From Candidatus Omnitrophota bacterium (GTDB lineage Bacteria > Omnitrophota > Gorgyraeia > B26-G9), in the NCBI GenBank assembly GCA_023136735.1, contig JAGLQQ010000163.1, positions 1 through 6,893 of the forward strand: 6,893 nucleotides of DNA, written 5' to 3'. Position numbers and translations under genes: made by a program. Position 1 is the first letter of the stretch. Every line of letters begins with the position of its first letter. Below the pieces are notes generated by a model. That model searched no databases, was not told where the DNA came from, and saw nothing but the letters and a program-made list of their open reading frames with translations. Shown piece after piece: positions 6,337 through 6,893 of the stretch.

Positions 6337-6615
6337 TTATTTTAAAATATTTAAAAAGCTCCCAATAACCTCTATCAGCTGATTTAATGTTTTCTCCTCA
6401 GAAACAGGAATTTGAAATGTCCTTCTTCCTGTATCCTTATCCGTGGAAATGCGGAGACCTAAAGGTAATTTAGATCCCGTTGAACTTGCTTCCTTCAGTT
6501 TCTGTCCATCAAGGCTGTTACTTAAATTCTTCAGTAAAGAAGCGCCTAAGCGCAGCATCGTCTTTAGAGAATCCTCTCCCTGTAAGCCTCTATGAGTAGC
6601 TCTATCTCGCTGTTT
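6337..6615 (-). pseudogene. Disconnected C-terminal piece of the SNF2-family helicase gene
   Basis: This stretch is in the same frame as the SNF2 gene but lies after its TAA (6616-6618). It is open to the stop at 6337-6339. Its translation (SLKTMLRLGASLLKNL, then LGLRISTDKDTGRRTF, IPVSEEKTLNQLIEVIGSFL) resembles the small terminal domain of many bacterial SNF2 proteins, where a 'DP.TG...L.iPLPEPE.L..L' pattern is common. An ATG at 6558 could start a 73-aa protein, but the only purine-rich site is about 14 nt upstream, which is poor. I read it as the cut-off 3' end of the helicase gene. A separately translated small protein is possible but less likely. Confidence 0.6.
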
Positions 6616-6893
6616 TTAGGCCTTAATTTTATATTCTCCTGTTATCTCTTGCCTTGAAGCTTCGCTCTCCTTATTAGAATCTTCTTTATCCTCCAATGAT
6701 TCTGCTGCCTTCTCAACAGTCTTCATAAACCGATTAAATTTCGTTGTTCCCATGAAAACCTCATTATCTCCTTTATCTAAGACGCCGGAAAACATAGAAC
6801 GTTTGAATTTAAGCAACCCAAGAATTCCATGTTCAAGACCGCCCTGTGAGATAAAATTAATCACATGAACAGGATTTTTCTGCCCCATACGAT
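6616..6893 (-). CDS. SNF2-family DNA-dependent ATPase/helicase, C-terminal part (runs off right edge)
   Basis: Only the end of the gene is in the window; the 5' part lies beyond 6893. The last bases read (H)RMGQKNPVHVINFISQGGLE, where RMGQ belongs to helicase motif VI (HR.GQ) of SNF2 ATPases and the segment after it is the usual post-motif VI strand and helix ('G..E..I..L...K'). KFKRSMFSGVLDKGDNEVFMG follows, then a charged, low-complexity tail (about residues 60-90 of the visible part). SNF2 proteins translocate on double-stranded DNA using ATP; in bacteria they occur as stand-alone genes and in some defence systems, and no partner is visible here. A TAA at 6616-6618 appears to cut off the last domain, seen at 6337-6615. 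The ATG at 6886-6888 is internal, not a start. Confidence 0.85.
   Translation of the reverse strand, partial: RMGQKNPVHVINFISQGGLEHGILGLLKFKRSMFSGVLDKGDNEVFMGTTKFNRFMKTVEKAAESLEDKEDSNKESEASRQEITGEYKIKA

Overview
This is an AT-rich bacterial chromosomal segment. One gene is read rightward (a fused pabB-pabC) and everything from about 2.5 kb to the right edge is read leftward. There are no rRNA or tRNA genes, CRISPR arrays, transposases or phage genes. The genes suggest a free-living bacterium that uses c-di-GMP (PilZ domain), makes its own folate precursor pABA, and once had or acquired a gene of anaerobic cobalamin synthesis. The combination of a PilZ protein, a DUF6941-like protein, a fused PabBC and an Fsr-type MFS carrier recalls Gram-negative, largely uncultured lineages such as Omnitrophota. 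That placement is a weak inference.

Layout. (1) 1-490 is a gene-poor, AT-rich stretch with short direct and inverted repeats. (2) At 493-583 a good sigma70-type promoter is followed within about 60 nt by an intrinsic-terminator hairpin that ends only 8 nt before the pabBC start codon. This looks like an attenuation leader or a very short terminated RNA. (3) 591-2447 encodes PabB-PabC, covering both chorismate-to-pABA steps in one chain; no pabA is in the window. (4) 2527-3933 is a tight leftward operon, DJ-1/PfpI-family protein, then PilZ protein, then DUF6941-like protein, with a recognisable promoter at 3971-3999.

(5) 4082-5068 has no intact gene. It holds two adjoining relics in the same orientation: a nearly full-length cbiH broken by several small indels and stops, and, joined at the cbiH start, a piece of the ClpB N-terminal domain. 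(6) 5068-6258 is an intact 12-helix MFS transporter resembling fosmidomycin-resistance (Fsr) carriers. (7) 6337-6893 is the C-terminal end of a SNF2-family helicase that runs off the right edge. Its reading frame is interrupted by a TAA, leaving a 3' piece that still resembles the family's terminal domain.

The left half is therefore functional, with folate synthesis and a small signalling or stress operon. The right half is an erosion zone in which decayed genes flank an intact transporter. Intact genes here keep frame across long homopolymers (for example G7 at 1725-1731), which argues that the lesions are real decay rather than uniform sequencing error. The most unusual intact structure is the promoter-terminator-start stack at pabBC.
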